Assembly: GCF_000143535.2 (NCBI RefSeq)
Contig: NC_037317.1
Coordinates: forward strand, 1,984,001 to 2,048,000
DNA from: Botrytis cinerea B05.10
Lineage: Eukaryota; Ascomycota; Leotiomycetes; Helotiales; Sclerotiniaceae
DNA length: 64,000 nt
Direction: 5' to 3'
Each line of letters starts with the position of its first letter. Within the stretch, counting starts at the first letter, position 1. The position numbers and the translations under genes were made by a program. The notes under the pieces are model-generated. The model was not told the DNA's origin, did not search any database, and saw nothing but the letters and a program-made list of their open reading frames with translations. Below are positions 22,999 through 35,912 of this stretch, in pieces.

Positions 22999-24170
22999 GA
23001 TGAATAGACTTATTTGGATATCTTGAAGAATATGTAGAATGAAATCTGCAGGTAATTTTTTTAATGCAGCTTGACTTGAGAAGCGTTATGGTTGGAAGGT
23101 GCTTTTGGGGTGGGTAGTAGAAGTGGGAGAATGGAGGGGTCAAAAATCTGAGTTGTCAGGCAAAAATCATAAATAGAGGTGGGCGAGCCCGAAATCAAAA
23201 CAAACCAGTGTGGCTAAGCGATTTAGTGGGTTAGTGCCATTTTGCTACGATTCAAATCTTAAATCTCTCATGGGTAAAACCAACAAGATGATTGCTTTTG
23301 ATTGAATATTGTATTATGTGAGCAGATGAGTGAATAGGAAAATTCTATATTCTTCCTACATACAATACTGCACCATATTGTTCAAATGGTGTCTAAAAGG
23401 TAAGGAAATAGACATAAAGAAGATAGATGCCTGACCAATAAGTAGAGAGAGTACTGTAGATTATTAGTCATTTAGATACCTAGATAGCCATTGTCCTTGA
23501 TCTTGATGCACGGGATCTAGACTTACTTAGTCTTATGGATTAACTGTCGGCCCGAACTTCACTCAACCTTTCTTCGACTTGCGTGAATCTTTCAATTCTT
23601 GACCTCCACCAGATTTATGCTGTGTGAAGTTCTCTACATCGTAATACCTGGTGACAAGATTGTCTCAAAGCTGCGGACCTTGTGTAAAATGAATTATATA
23701 AACATGCATATGTTTGATGTCCAGATTTGTCTGTTCCCAATTGTTATTTATGAATGCTGGCCACATAGTCCATATATCCAGGCTTGGTGGCACTCGCCAA
23801 TGCTAGTTGGGTGAAAGCTTGGAACTTCAAGAATACAATGGTATTGTGTTACTGATATAAAGCCCTTGTGGAGTACTTTCATGCCACCAGAGACCCTTCT
23901 ACTCAATGCAAATTGCGGCCTGGACAGGAGTGCATGAGTGGATACTTAGTGATCTTGAAGCAGCACAATGTAGTTGTCACTTGAGGTCATGAGACATGGG
24001 ATATTTTTGAAATCATTTTCTAGTGGCTGTACTATTTCTACGTTCAACTGCTATTAAAGGCTTTCAGGCCTACATGTCCCCGCCACTCATATCATGTATC
24101 CCATGCGTAAAACGAACCTAGCTATCAATCAGAGTGGAGATTTTTGTTGCCCTACAAACCAAACCATCTT
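22999..24170. other. YRB1 promoter region and spacer
   Basis: This is the promoter and 5' UTR side of YRB1 and the 3' side of the next leftward gene. No gene or RNA gene is seen. Composition is mixed, with no repeats of note. Confidence 0.5.
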
Positions 24171-25656
24171 TCAAAGTATCTCACCCTCTTCATCGTCTTC
24201 ACCAAGCTTTCTCTTCTTTCGAGACTCGCCTTCAGCATCAATTGAGCTTGTGCCGGCGGGGAAGGTAGAGGGAATGGGTGGAAACGATGGACGGGAGGCG
24301 TTAGAGGATGTACCAGGTACAATGGCTTCACCAATGACTTTGATGTTCATTGTTCTCAACGCTGAAATCATATATCAGTATCTATTACATCCATAAACTA
24401 TTGAACTGTTTGACTTACCGTTCTTCAACTTTGACAACTCCTCGTCGTCCGGGTCTATCTTCGAATCCAGACTATCAAGGTACTCATTCATCATGTTCGC
24501 AATACCTATTCTATCACGTTGGAGATAGAATACAAACGCGTAGAGAATCTTGGCCTGACTTGTTGTAATAGGGTTTGTACCAAGTTCCACGCTAACGTTA
24601 TGAAATATAGCTTCGGGGTCTTTCTCCGCCAAAGCAGCGATTTCATAAAACTCTTCATACTCTAGCGTTTGTTCTAGACCAGACGCCAAATCTGGTTTGT
24701 AGAAGTCATTGTTGAGCTTGCATTTGACATCCTTATCATCAACGCCTTTGACTGTGCTAGTATCGCTGTCGCTAATGTCTCCGTCGACCAAATCTATGGT
24801 ATCTGTAGTCATTGTGACATTTGAAGGCTCAGTGTAATTCGATACACAGCCCTCCCAGTATAAAGGGTCTTTGAGGTTATTGTATGCTGCGCTAGTACCA
24901 GTATCAACTTCCATTTCGCCAGCTTCATTCGTCAAAGTAGTCTTCCGATTGAGCAGCCAGCTTCGGATTTCTTCACAAGCATGTATGATGTCAAGTAATG
25001 GTACACATGCTTCATCTTCTCGCACCAAACTTTCTAGAGAAATGATTCGTCTTGCCACCCTCTCCGCATTATCAAGTCTTGCCTCCATCATCTGCTCGTA
25101 TGTGTTCAAACTTCCAGTACCGACCTCTTGGTTCAAGGTTTTTGTGAGGTGTGCTTGGATCTTTCGAGCAGTGCTGAGATAAATCTGAGCTCTGTGGTAC
25201 TGACGAAGACCATTCTTAGAGCGTTTGTCAAGCAGCAAGCCGGCCAACTCAAGATGATCTGGAAGAGAAAGCTCTGCGACGAAAGGTGCTGTCGATGCTT
25301 TGGAGGATGGTGTTGTCGATGCTTTAGAGGATAGTTTAGATGATGATTTCGCTGGGACATCTTCGTCATCCATAGCGAAGTTGAACTCTGCCTCTAATTT
25401 CAAGATCGACTTGTGCCGGGTTCCCATCTATTGAGCAAGATTAGCATTTATCACAATAGAAGGGCAATGAATCGGTAGGCGCGATATTAGCCATGTAAAG
25501 TGGCGATCTGAAGCATGAGTCGCGGAGGTCATGAAGGGACGAGACAAAACTTACGGCGTCAATACAAAGAAAGTGACTACGGCTGGCGACGCCGGGCCGA
25601 TGATGTCTTCTCTTCATCTCCTCCTTAATAAGTTTGAACTGACTGCGGGAAGCCAT
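24171..25656 (-). CDS. Unrecognised conserved-looking, largely helical protein
   Basis: I do not recognise a family. Three exons join in phase: 25555-25656, 24419-25427 and 24171-24361, about 433 residues. The first exon (MASRSQFKLIKEEMKRRHHR) is supported by a gtaagt donor and an in-phase join; translation could instead start at the ATG that opens exon 2 (25427). Visible features are a Ser/Ala/Lys linker with near-duplicate KASTTPSSKASTAP blocks, then helical segments (ELSLPDHLELAGLLLDKRSK, QYHRAQIYLSTARKIQAHL, ERVARRIISLESLVREDEAC) that look like a repeat or scaffold fold. An acidic region follows, then another helical part (YEEFYEIAALAEKDPEAIFH, YAFVFYLQRDRIGIANMM). The tail carries a basic nuclear-signal-like SRKKRKLGEDDEEGEIL. 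It is probably nuclear, which is inference; function unknown. Confidence 0.75.
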
Positions 25657-28600
25657 TATGATAACGGTTGCCGTATCTCAGTAAAAGTCTTATCGTATGA
25701 TTGGTTGAAAAGTCTGGTAGAAACGAAGTCTTGTCGTTTGATGATCTGTGGAGAAACTCTGAATTTGATGCAAGGAACTTGAGCGCAAGAAGCTTATCGA
25801 GCGTGCAGCACGAAGAAAGTAATCAAAAGAAGGCCAGGCTGTTGTTGTAAAGACAAGCTAGTGGTATGGTACAAGCACTCCGTCAGTCGACGGGTGCAAA
25901 TGGGGTGTTGTGGAAAGAAAATTCTTGGAAACAAGATCATGGGCGCAGAACTTATATATCGATCAACGCGAGGCAAAGCACATCATCACATGATAACGCT
26001 AGATTCGCTACCTCCTCCATTCAGGCACCTCCATTGTCTTAGTGAACTCCGGCAATACCGCGGAGGAAGGCCGAAAGTAGACTCAATGAGGGCCTGTAGA
26101 GAGGTGTAGATAGATATGGCTTGAATTAGTACAATGTTGGATATTCAAAAATCATTATCAGCTTGATTAATGTGTGTATAATGTATGTATAGATGTAGTT
26201 ACAATAGAATTGTATCGATTTTGCTTGCCAATCACCGACCGCCCTCCCTTCAGACTTCTTGAAACCCCTTCCTATCGTAGGGTCTTGCTCTTCTACCTCC
26301 TATCTGCTAGAAACTCATCAATTATGCTTGCATCTGTTGCGCTGCTGAAGAGCCCCTTGCTAGGATTCTTGTATCCTTTGTTGTATTGCCGTAGGGCCGT
26401 TCATCTATTCTCGACCACAGCCCAACGTCTCCTTCACACCCACTTCTACCGCGCCAACAAAGGTTTAATTACCTACCCTTTCTATCGGCGAGCTTTCCTC
26501 GTATCTTCTCTGCCGCAGTTCGACTTCTCTGCTCCATCCTCATATGCCTCGCGCATTGAGAGCGCTCCATTTGCTTTCACTGCCTCGTCGCATAACCGTG
26601 TCCCTTCCCATCGACTCCAATCATCCTCCCGGCTCTGTCCCTCTGTTCCTACTCAACCTAGTCTCTGGGTCCTCTTCGTTCCTGCCTATTGTCACCTAGT
26701 GCCTCGACTTTCCTTCTCTGCCGATATATTCGATAGCTTCGTGCTTCTTTATTGTTATCTCACGGCCGTCTTCATCCCTTGCTTACTACAGCGCCATATG
26801 CTGCGGCCGCGATTTTACCTCCAGCAATTGCGGCGTTAGCAGATTCCCTTAGACAAAGCAGCATAGAGTGCAGAAAATACACGGGTTGTTTACATATATC
26901 GGCACATTTGGTGGTGGTGCCTTTATTCTTCAATTCTAAAGACCACAAGAAATCCCATGGACAAGCAAACTACACAACAGTGCATAGCGCATGGCAGAGA
27001 CATCTTTATATTTCTTATACGGCCATCGCATTGTCACCAGTCATCGATTAGCAAGATAATTGGTAGAGCGGTAATGAAAGAGCGACCGAAGCGCTCTATT
27101 TCCTTCCCCTGATTCCCCCTTGAGCATTCTCTGTGCTTTGCTTGATCTCATGCCCCAATTCTTCAAAGAATACTACTTTCTCCTTTATGGTCTACATTCT
27201 GCTACTAGAGCTAATATTATCACCATTCTTCTTTGTTTAGGCACCATACGCTCCTCTTCGATGCTTCGAGGTTCATACCGTTACGATGACCACCAAGATT
27301 TGCGGCATTTGTACGAATTCTACAGATTGAGGTTCCTGAACATCGAGATTCGCTACTTTAATCATCATACTCAGTAATTGCAAAATGTACAAGCGCTTCA
27401 AAATGTACGCTCTATGCCACAAAATCTAAGCTGTCACGAATGCTCTCCTCGATGATCTACACAAAAAGTCCGAATCAACTCACCGAAGCATAGATTGCCG
27501 GGTGTTTATGAATGATACCCTCGACTATTTTACACGAGCGCGTTTACATACTGAGATCTTACCTCCATGCCTCTATATTCTGAACCCTCAGGCTCTACCA
27601 CCTCTGTCCCCGGACACTCTGTTTTCGCATCTTCGATTACATCCGCAAGGTCTTTGAAGCGCATATACATGAGCGCTTGCACTCGATGACTTTCGTGAAC
27701 ACAAGTGCTTCGAGCATCATAGAGCGGAATCGGGATTTAAGCTACTATTCGGGATCTAGAACCCAATAAATACGCCAAATGGCACGCGCAGGCTAGGAAT
27801 CGAGTAGGCGGCCTGGTGGGAGATAGCGGCTGACAGCACTGAAGCAGGTCACAATACTAGATGGTTGGGTTAGGGCTCTGAGCAGCAGACAAAACTTCAA
27901 CCGTAATAAAGGACTCTATGGCGTTGCTGTAGGATATAAAGTCAGATTGGATTGGTTTGTTAGTCAATAGCTTTAGGTGGCAAAATAGTAATGATTTTCA
28001 ATCACAAGGGAATTTTGAGATGCATGATACATTCAGGTGCTATAAAGGTGGTGTCATATTTTGTGGTAAAAATATGATCGTTTTAAGCAAATGGCATACA
28101 TCTCAAAGATATTCAAAATGCCAGAAAGGAGATGTTGAAACATAATGTTATTAAGATACTACATTCATGAACCTCTTGAAAACATCAGTAAAATTGTTTG
28201 AAGACATTCATACAAACTACTAAACACCCACAAACAGCTTTAGACATCTTGAAGCCATGTAAAAACATTTTAAAGCCCTTAAAATCAACTTTTCCTTACT
28301 TCATTAATCCTCAAATTCATGTCATTTAATACTAAATATCATCAATGCATATGAAATTACCTTCATTTTCTATTATAACATCCTTTATATTACCACATTG
28401 TGTACAGGAAACATCTAGAAGACGTACAAAAAAACATAACATGACAAAAAAGGCGCATGCATTGTCATTTAGGACCCTTTTTTATCTCTTTAGTTCATTC
28501 TCATGTACATCAAGATAGTTCTAACATCTACCTTGGCCTGTCGGTTAGCCACCTCCGAAGTTCTGCCGCCCCTTGATGTATTAAAAAGTTCATTAATGAA

Positions 28601-31600
28601 ATGTCACATGTTCAAATTAGGCATTTCAGGAACTTTAGTTTGAGAGGTGGAGATAAAAACCATGAAAATTTGCGATTATTTGAGTCGAGATGAAAATTTG
28701 AGTGTTGTTATTTGTAAAGAATGAAGAATAGTTAAGATAAGATGAATTCGAGAGACAAGGAGCATACTGTTGTTAATTAGAAGTAGAGAAGAATATCCAT
28801 GATCTAAGTTCGAGATATGAATGAAAAATGATTGTTATGAGATAGGAGAAACTTTAAATAGTTGTCCAACTCTCAAATTCTAGCTAGAGACTTAAAGTTA
28901 ACAAGGTAAAGGCGAGATCTGCATTTATAAAAGTTAGGAATAAAGTTAAGAAATTCAAATGCTTGAAATACAAATATGAAGATTTGAATTGTCTGACTTC
29001 GAACTGTGTATCAAGAGTAACATGTTCAGAAATTATAAGTCGAGAGCAGATAAATCTTTATTGAGGATTGAATATTTCTTGAGTATACATGACTAGAATA
29101 CAACGAATAATTGAAATTTCTGGAGAGTATAAGGAAGGGTGAGAATATGACTGGTTCAAAAAGAAGGAATAGTAGTTTAAATTATTCTAATGTTTATTTA
29201 CTGTCATCTGAACAGATTAGAGAGAATACAAGTTTAATATCAGGGACGTTTTAATAGAGAAAAGAGTTTAAAAACCAAGATTTCAAACAAAGAGGTGTCG
29301 AGAACAGATAGTTATCTACTAATATGTAAGTGTTACATTAATATAGAAATGGAATTACAGATGAGTTATCTTGGGTACAGCTAAGAGGGTGTAGCTAATT
29401 ATAATCAGATGATAGTAGACATTGCTCTAACTATAGACAAACCCTAATGAGCCCTGAGAGGAACTAAAAATATTAATGTGTAAATATAGTAAAAGGGTGA
29501 GGGGAAAAGTAGCCCAAGTAGTTCAAAGCAGAAGTTCCTTCGCAGCTTGGATATCCTTCAATTAAGGGTTCTATTATTGCATTCAACTCACATATGCCAG
29601 GGAAGAACCTCGTTCTCTTGCAAATCTCCAACTAAATTTGCCTATCAATTATACCAAAACAGTTTCAATGACAAAATGAAAGAGCTGAAGACGCCCTGAT
29701 ATTGGAAAGTTTCATCAATCAACAAGACTGGTTTAATCTTAGGATAGTGCAAGGAATACTTCTTGAATGTATAGAACCACTGTTCTAATCTTGATAATAA
29801 TACCAATATCACCTTTTTCTCGGGGAGAGAGTCATCATTAAAGGGAAGAACTTAGACTTATACGTGAAGGGGATTCAAGTATATGAGCGTGCAGAAATCC
29901 TCTTAGTCGAACGAAATTAAATTTGTAATTATTTTTTTAGGAAGTGTGATGAAGGAGAGATTTATACTATTTGGTGCAACGTAAATAACCTACGTAGCAC
30001 CGTAGTATAGTCTATGAGAATTTCAGTCCTGTGTCCATATGATTATGCTAGGCTTCCTTGTGCATCTAAGAGCCACAGTAGCTCGCTCTTACTAAATGTA
30101 AATTTGCATCCGTTATTGTCATGATAGGCTTCTCACCTCTGATTCCATATGCAAATTCAAATAAGAAACTCATTCATTCCATACCATTACGATATCAACT
30201 TAGCTTATTTCGAAATAGACCAAGTTGTGGAATAAGCTAGTCGGTATGAAAATTAGCCAAAACTTGCACTATGGACACAGATTTAATGGATAACACCACC
30301 CGATTACGTTTACCACTTGCGCTCGCTAATTCCACTCATTCCTATCTCGTATCGTCATCTTATATTTTTCGAACCAACTTGACCAAGAAGTGAGAATCAA
30401 CTTAGCCCTGGGAAATAATAACATAGAAAATAGCAACTCAAAGTCGCCCTATAATCATGCTCACACTCGCTCACTACGCTAGCTTTGCCTCTGCCGCGCT
30501 ACTATGAAAATTCTCTTCAACTTCAGACAATCTTAGGTTTCAGGTCAAATATTAACTCGACTCATATGCATGTATATTTAGCTTTCTAGGGCCGACTTTT
30601 ATGCTCTTCTGTGAATATCGCACAAGTTAGGTGATTGCGTGGAATATTATGAGTGCTTGGACTAATAACTGAGTAACATGATCACGGCCCGGTGGGCTCA
30701 TAATCTATCATAGTGAATAGACCTTATGTTTTTACATCAGGGGTGAATTATTTGACACTTTCTTAATACCATCAAACTAATTTTGATAAGCGTGCTTCCG
30801 CATAGGACACTACCACGGCCAACAACGTTGGTGGAACCCGCCGTCGCACCGCCAGAGTAATCAAGTATAGTAGGATGGTGAACTACCGACACCTCTCAGC
30901 ATTGTGACTAATTTGCTATAATTGTCGTGAGCATAAAAATTAATACTAAGAACAAAACAGGAATTATTTTTCTGTTGATAAAATAAGGAGATATCAAACT
31001 TTTAGTTTCATAGCGATCGCAAAAAATTCTTCAAAAATGTCGAGAAATGGGAATGCTGATCCATGATCTGAGATTTTAGATTCAGAGAGCTGTTTTTCAC
31101 ACTATAAATGAGATATCATAATGCGACTTCTAAAACCTAAAGAGCCTTCAGCCTATTGTTGTCTTTAATAAAACCACTTCTCTAGCCGGAGGGCAGCAGT
31201 ACAACTGATGTTGTCTGTTGTGGACCATTCACCCTCCGACAAGCGATTGAGACATTGATGGCATTCTTTGAGACGATTATTGATACATCTGATAACATTT
31301 TGATGGTAGATTGTGACTTTTGAATTGCTACCGGAAGTGGGTATCTGCAGGGAAGTTATAATACCGAGTCATATAGAAGTCTAGGTGGAAAGTTTCTCAT
31401 TGGAACCTACTTTCAAGAGACTCTCAAATGCCCATTAGTCCTTATCTCATTCTTACACAATGGTCCCGAGCTTAAGCTTCACAACTAATCTACCTAACCA
31501 TGCTTCCAACCAAAGCTTTGCAGTACCAACTAGCCCGTCAGCCGGATGAGGATGACTTGAAAGTACTAAAGTTGAATCCATTACACTCGTCCAATTGTTC

Positions 31601-31911
31601 TTTAGATAATCCAGCACCTCAAAAACTATTGTCATCAACTCGGTTGATAAGTGTAAAGTACTTTATTGAGTTCTGGTGTCACCATCATTGGGCAGGAAGC
31701 ATCCGCCATTGACATGCGGCTGGTCTGGCCAGGAGGGCACAAATGAGGAAGTGGCATCATTATCCATGATTATGGTCTGATATTCCTACAAGACTTTCGA
31801 AAGAGAGAAATACTCGAAGGTGAATGTGACGGTGGCGAAGAGAAGGATCAGAGGGATTATCTGGATAACCTCATCAAATAGCAGAAGAACAATGAGATTA
31901 CACCCAGTCGC
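25657..31911. other. Gene-poor region of about 6.2 kb
   Basis: No intact gene could be supported. The first 1.7 kb has normal composition and some longer open frames (for example + strand 26174-26839), but no intron logic, start context or domain; they were not called. A gene fragment on the - strand at 27412-27735 is listed separately. From about 28,000 to 31,450 the DNA is AT-rich with dense stops and looks like decayed, silent sequence. No terminal repeats, tRNA or recognisable transposase or reverse-transcriptase motifs were seen. Confidence 0.5.
27412..27735 (-). pseudogene. Possible gene fragment, two exons, unknown family
   Basis: On the - strand an open stretch reads through STCVHESHRVQALMYMRFKD and VIEDAKTECPGTEVVEPEGS to a gtaaga donor at 27562. 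After a 106-bp intron ending tgtag it continues in phase as IIEESIRDSLDFVA and a stop. The peptide looks natural rather than random and the intron is canonical. Upstream the frame is closed and no further exon can be joined, so it is probably the 3' relic of a lost gene. A real, very short gene starting at the internal ATG is possible. Function unknown. Confidence 0.3.
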
Positions 31912-32406
31912 TTAATGAATCGGTAACCAAATTATTATGCCCTTCAAATCAAGAGAACATTCGACATCATCGAAAAAGTTTTCTTGACGATGAAGAGTGC
32001 GAAGTTGAAAAGTGAAAAGTTCAAACCAAATCATGTTACCCTTGATGGCGCTAAGATCGCAACTTCCATCTTTGGCAACACATTCAAGTCACGGGGTCAA
32101 ACCTCGCAATGTATCTCTGTCTCTCGAGCTCGAGGAGACTGTTTCACTTCGCTCCTCAAGAACTCGATACAAGTGCTCCTTGTCTCTTTTTTAGAATTCA
32201 ACAAACCGTTGACTCCATTGCTTAGCAAAATCCGTTTCGTTGTAGCTCATACTTGATATGGCCAAATCGACACCATCTTTCCGCAATTGCAAGTTCATTG
32301 TGACACACGGCGTCGAGCTTCCAATAGCCCGATCCAAAAGAAAATATGTGAGCTTCCAACTTTTGAAATGAATTTCGCTTTTCAAGGAGCTTGAATATTG
32401 AAGTTA
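31912..32406 (-). pseudogene. Degraded coding fragment with two in-frame stops
   Basis: A - strand frame of about 165 codons is broken by TAA at 32191-32193 and by a TGA about 36 codons further on, yet it keeps protein-like character on both sides: FKSWKLTYFLLDRAIGSS, DLAISSMSYNETDFAKQW, KRDKEHLYRVLEERSET and LECVAKDGSCDLSAIKGN. The stops could derive from CAA and CGA by C-to-T changes, as repeat-induced point mutation or deamination would make. No family is recognised. It lies immediately downstream of the F-box gene in the same orientation and could be a relic of a neighbouring gene. Confidence 0.42.
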
Positions 32407-32653
32407 CTAGAAGGAAGATAGACCTCTCTGCAGAAGAAGAAATGGATCAACCATTAACACAACAGGATGTAGTGCTGGCAAGCGCTTCTGTTACAAGCCT
32501 AAACGACCACTTGATTGTCAAAACATAATCAGAAAATTGTAGATTACAAGCTATGGAAGTTTGAATGGTTATTTTGATTATAACACTTAAACTAAACAAA
32601 TACGCTGATGGTGCAACCAGATTTGATGCCTATAGCATCAACGCTATACAAAA

Positions 32654-34455
32654 TTACTTAACATTACTGGTTAAAGGTACAACCTGAGAGCTCAAACGTG
32701 ACCTTGGACCATGTTTAAGTTCGATGGAACCATACCGATTAGAATATCGAATGTGGGATATTCGGTCCACGTCCCACATACAATAACCCCAAGATGACAA
32801 GTAGTCCCGATAATAGCAAGGTTGGGACATCAGAAACGGATACATATAACGCCATGCGTAGATGGAGCTTGGAAGATCGAGTTGCCCCGCTCTGCTTCCA
32901 CGAAAGCGACCATAACATCTCACAAATTGAAGGCATTTTGATATGTCAGTTTGGCTTCGTTGAACATTCATGGCCAGGTCTGTCATAAATAGGTCAATAA
33001 TCTTCATCTTAGTGAATTGAGTAGACAATAGCATGGTGTCTTGTTGTATTGAGATGTCTATAAGAGGAATTTTTGTCTTGGGTCCATTTTGGTTGCAAAC
33101 CTTCCAAAAGAACTCAACACCCTTGTTGACAAAAGTTCGAGTGAATTTGTTGTAATGGTTCGTGAAATTATCGTAGTCGTCCAACTTGATCCCCGCTTCA
33201 TTTATTCTTTTTAGAGTCGATGAAGAACCGTACTGTTGAGCCTGGGAATTTTTGGCTAAAAAATCTTTGCATTCGTTGATGATATCATTGTATTCTCTTT
33301 CCATGTAGTCTTTTACCGAGGCTATCTCTTCGATTTCCCAATAGCTGAAATGCTTAAAGAATGTCTCATGAATTTCTCGCCTAACCTTTAGACGCCCTGG
33401 GATTGTTCCGTATAACTGCTTGTTCAGCAAAGTTTGTTTATTGAGATAATGATCGCCGCGTTTAAATACACGGAGGTATAGCTCAAGATTATAGAAAGCT
33501 CGTTGTATCCGAAGCTCCTCGAGCCTCTTTAATCCGTTTTTCTCATACCTCTCGTGCGTTCCCGGATGCAAATCTAAGCAAGATTTGAAAAAATCGTGAG
33601 TGACAGCTTTTATTGTCAAATGAAATTCTGCAATCCGGACCAGGGTTCTCATGTTATAACTTCTATGGTTGAAGATTTCGACTCTTGAATTTGTGGAATA
33701 CTGGTCCATAAATTCGCCCACATTCTGGAATGCTTTAGTCCATTTGCCTGTCCATCTTATACTGCGCACTGAGTTACTGAATATGGCAACCGCTTGAAGG
33801 AAGATAGGAAGGGTCATTTCTTCGACGAGGACTTTGCAGAATATTTTGCGTTGATATCGGTCATTGATGTAAAATTCATGGAAAGATCGGGAGACAGAAA
33901 TTAAGGAGTACAACGAATTGATGTCTGTCAATTCTTTGAGTATTTGTAGCTTGACTTCGACGGGGAATAGGTCAAAAGTTTCGACAGGGCCTGCTGCAAT
34001 TGCTTTCGACGAAAGGAAGTGCAATTTTGTGCGCTGTGAAATTGGAGATTTAGCAATTTACTACAAAGATAGCGTATTAGGGTTGTCATCTAATGCACCA
34101 CAGCGACGAACTAATCGAAATGCCTAAAGCGTTCCAGAAACTTGAAGGCCATCAACAGACTTAAAAGATTTCAGATACAATTGTACAGGTACTTCTTGAT
34201 ATACACCTCCAAGAGGTAAATGGGGCAATTAAGGAGATTAATACTGGATCTGAACAATGCGTAGATATTGGAATCAAAGAGCTTAGGAAGCCGAGTTAGA
34301 CTCACATTTGCTACCATTTCCTCAGCTGCCAAAATACGGGTTTGTACGATTTCCCGCCTGGCTTCGGCATTTATTCTTGCGAGTCTTTCTTTCTTAAGCC
34401 GCCTGGCAGTATCTTCAGGAGATTCTCGACAACTGCTCTTCTTTTTCTTGGCCAT
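32654..34455 (-). CDS. F-box domain protein
   Basis: Probably a substrate-recognition subunit of an SCF ubiquitin ligase. The main exon (32654-34033) encodes ETFDLFPVEVKLQILKELTD followed by a short helical stretch, an F-box-like motif near its N-terminus, and then about 400 residues with no recognised repeat. This exon has no usable ATG near its start: the frame opens with a TTG codon at 34024. An upstream exon at 34306-34455 supplies an ATG and a lysine-rich leader (MAKKKKSSCRESPEDTARRL), has a perfect gtgagt donor, and joins in phase to a tttcacag acceptor at 34034. The combined protein is about 509 residues. The 272-bp intron is long for this window, so an additional small exon or two separate genes remain possible. 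It is divergent from deoC. Confidence 0.68.
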
Positions 34456-35912
34456 ATTGAAGTGTAGGAAGTAAGGAGGATGTGAAATTTAAGGGTAAAA
34501 GTTAGAGGTGTGATTTACAAACAGTAGCTCAAAAGTTCTTCCAGTGTCTTTGACTTATAACTTAGAGCTTGAAGTGAGAAATCATTTGATATGATGGAGT
34601 AAATAATTATAGTGTCTGGCAAAGAACGAAAAAGAACGTATGTGAGTTATGAAATCAAGAGAAAAAGAAGAGGAGAGAGACGATGATATTTGAAGTCCAA
34701 GGGGAGCAACTTCCATATGTAGAATGAAGAGAATACACGCCAAACTTTCGTATGAATTCAGACACAAACCATTCATTTTCGACTTCTCTTGGAAGGAGAG
34801 AAGAACTCAAGGAAAAGTTCAGAACGACACACAACAGTCGCCTTGTCGAAAACTTATAAATTCATGTATCATGACTATTTCGAACAAGAATTGTTCTATG
34901 GACTAATAGGAACGTAAACTTTAGAAGGAACTTATTCACTCACACTCAACTATATAGATGTAGAACAGGAACAGCACCCATAATGAGAGAAGGGACGATC
35001 GTGAGATAGATGTCTATCGTGGCAAATTGATGACATGTGAAAAAAATAGTATTTCGAAGCAAAAAAATGGATACTCACTCAATATGGCTATTTATCATCC
35101 ATTATTGATCATAGGAGCAAGTAATTCGAAAGTTTTGGGACGACAATTCTAATCCATAAATGACTTCCAAAATTAAGATTGAAAGCGTGAGAAAATGCAC
35201 CAAAATCTCTGCAACCTTCTCCTCTGCACTGGCGAATATTGAAATCCTCGACTTCGATCAGGATCTACAGTTGACGGGTCTAACTGCCCCATATATTTCT
35301 TAGAAATACTTGGCAGCAGTTACATAGCATGAGAGCTTTGGTATGTGTCAATAATGAATGCGAGCGCTAACCACAATTGATCATGAACTTTCGAAAATGC
35401 GCACCTCTTCAACGACGGCATATGTTCTGCCACTACCGAGCACAACGCAGGCCTAATCATATATTCAATTTTCGTCTTCGGTGAGGCAAATATCGCAGCA
35501 TTGCTTCACCCACAATTTGGGGTTTACGACCTCCTCATCGAGCTTGTGGAAGACATGACCCCTCCCAGCTCCTTGGCCGGAAATGCGCAAACGAGGCCGA
35601 TGTAGGGAAGTGCTGGGCTCAAAAACGACTACATGTCCCTCTCATTTGACTAGCAATCTACAGTGAGACGATCTTTGATAAATGGGACTGAGAGTTGTGG
35701 TTGAACTGTTTGTTGTGTATTTTGCTGTCTTGTTGGACTCTTTGTAAAGAGCCCCACCTCTTGGCCCTTACCAGCGTTACATCCCCACTTACTTGGTACA
35801 CCTGGTGGTATAACCCAAAGCAAGCAGTGTTGTGCATACTTGATTCTCGTAAACATCTCCCAACAAATAATCTATACAGTCCAATATCCAATACGCAAAG
35901 ACCTCACTCAAT
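34456..35912. other. Divergent intergenic region (F-box gene / deoxyribose-phosphate aldolase)
   Basis: This should contain both promoters. No additional gene is supported; open frames near 35650-35971 overlap on opposite strands and lack features. Confidence 0.5.

Noticed and set aside
26174..26839. 221-residue + strand open frame
   Set aside because: No family resemblance, unlikely start context, Ser/Leu/Arg-rich chance composition and no matching exon structure. It could be a decayed gene but cannot be supported.
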